A stretch of 64,000 nt of DNA from an uncultured bacterium (GTDB lineage: Bacteria; Actinomycetota; Coriobacteriia; Coriobacteriales; Coriobacteriaceae), in NCBI GenBank assembly GCA_905215525.1, contig CAJMQJ010000001.1, forward strand, positions 496,001 through 560,000. The letters are read 5' to 3'. The notes under the pieces were generated by a model, which made no database searches, was not told where the DNA came from, and saw only the letters and a program-made list of their open reading frames with translations. The translations under genes were made by a program, and so were the position numbers. Positions 63,639 through 64,000 of the stretch are shown here, piece after piece. The stretch's first letter is position 1. Every line of letters starts with the position of its first letter.

Positions 63639-63910
63639 CTAAAGTTGCTTACTGCGGGCTTGCTTGAGCCAGTTCCTTTTGAAAGGGCCGACACCGCCGA
63701 AGAACTTGCCGTACGTCTCGCCGCCCTCCCCGCCATCGAACTTGACCAGGGCGAGTTCGATGGCGGGGGAGATATCGCGCCCATGCGTTCTATTAGCCTT
63801 ACCAGGTCGTTGAGCTGGCTACGGCGGTAGACGAGTGCGAGCAGATAGTAACGAGCCTTGCCGCCGCGGTCACTGCTCTCATCGACAAAGATGCTGAGCT
63901 CCTTGGCCAA
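63639..63910 (-). pseudogene. DUF3800 protein remnant with internal deletion
   Basis: From a TTG at 63910 the frame begins KELSIFVDESSDRGGKARYY, the N-terminus of DUF3800 proteins (which have an Asp-Glu-Ser catalytic-like start). It then jumps to YRRSQLNDLVRLIE, normally near the C-terminus. A frameshift follows, and another frame continues IELALVKFDGGE...KFFGGVGPFKRNWLKQA to a stop at 63639. About 130-150 central residues of a roughly 230-residue protein are missing, so it is dead. Confidence 0.8.
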
Positions 63911-63935
63911 TGGAGACGCCTAAAGGAATAAAAAA

Positions 63936-63954
63936 GCCGGGGGACTCCCCCGGC
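63936..63954 (-). terminator. Terminator of a minus-strand gene right of the window
   Basis: 9-bp perfect stem GCCGGGGGA / TCCCCCGGC, followed on the minus strand by TTTTTT. The remaining 46 bp to the window end show no identifiable feature. Confidence 0.85.
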
Positions 63955-64000
63955 ACTTGGAGGTAGCTTAATGTGCCACCAATAACCTTATAGCCTGCGC

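Overview
The window is a GC-rich, gene-dense bacterial chromosome segment. The gene set, the fused molybdenum-cofactor and lipid II amidation proteins, the LPxTG-type pilus and the type III glutamine synthetase fit a Gram-positive gut anaerobe of the Coriobacteriia, most likely Collinsella. That assignment rests on recognition, not on a database search. I see no prophage, no complete insertion sequence, no rRNA operon and no CRISPR array.

Layout. 1-10.1 kb: the 3' part of ligA, a MATE exporter, an unknown protein with a nuclease-like C-terminus, moaA and a moaC-mobB fusion, an MFS transporter and a HAD phosphatase. 10.1-20.1 kb: a cell-surface pilus locus with three sortase substrates and a class C sortase; the first, large adhesin gene is split by a run of seven G and looks phase-variable. 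A winged-helix antitoxin-like gene lies between the pilins and the sortase. 20.3-26.8 kb: gatCAB, a tandem pair of terminator-ended RNA-like units, and a small protein plus metal P-type ATPase. 26.8-34.1 kb: a RelB/PIN toxin-antitoxin pair, tmRNA, a patatin, rplM-rpsI, glmM, a PTS IIA protein and nagB (amino-sugar metabolism). 34.5-48.2 kb: a 999-residue SARP/BTAD regulator, YhbY, a methyltransferase, a PFL-family protein, a metF / MetH-activation-domain / metH operon, type III glutamine synthetase and tRNA-Glu. 48.3-64 kb: a MurT-GatD fusion with two repeat-type helical proteins, three iron/zinc-type dehydrogenases, a ferredoxin, ychF, a divergent XRE pair with a perfect palindrome, asparaginase, guaA and a decayed DUF3800 gene.

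The intergenic DNA is rich in structured repeats. One family is a 65-bp palindromic repeat with ends AAACCATCACAACATTCG (4 copies). A second is a 31-37-bp hairpin with a constant GGGNCAGG centre and changing but always self-complementary arms (7 copies). Downstream of both RNA genes (ssrA and tRNA-Glu) lies an antisense copy of that RNA's own T-arm, followed by GC-rich DNA with a shared 17-bp near-palindrome. These repeats, the G7 switch in the pilus adhesin and the tandem RNA-like units are the least explained parts of the window.
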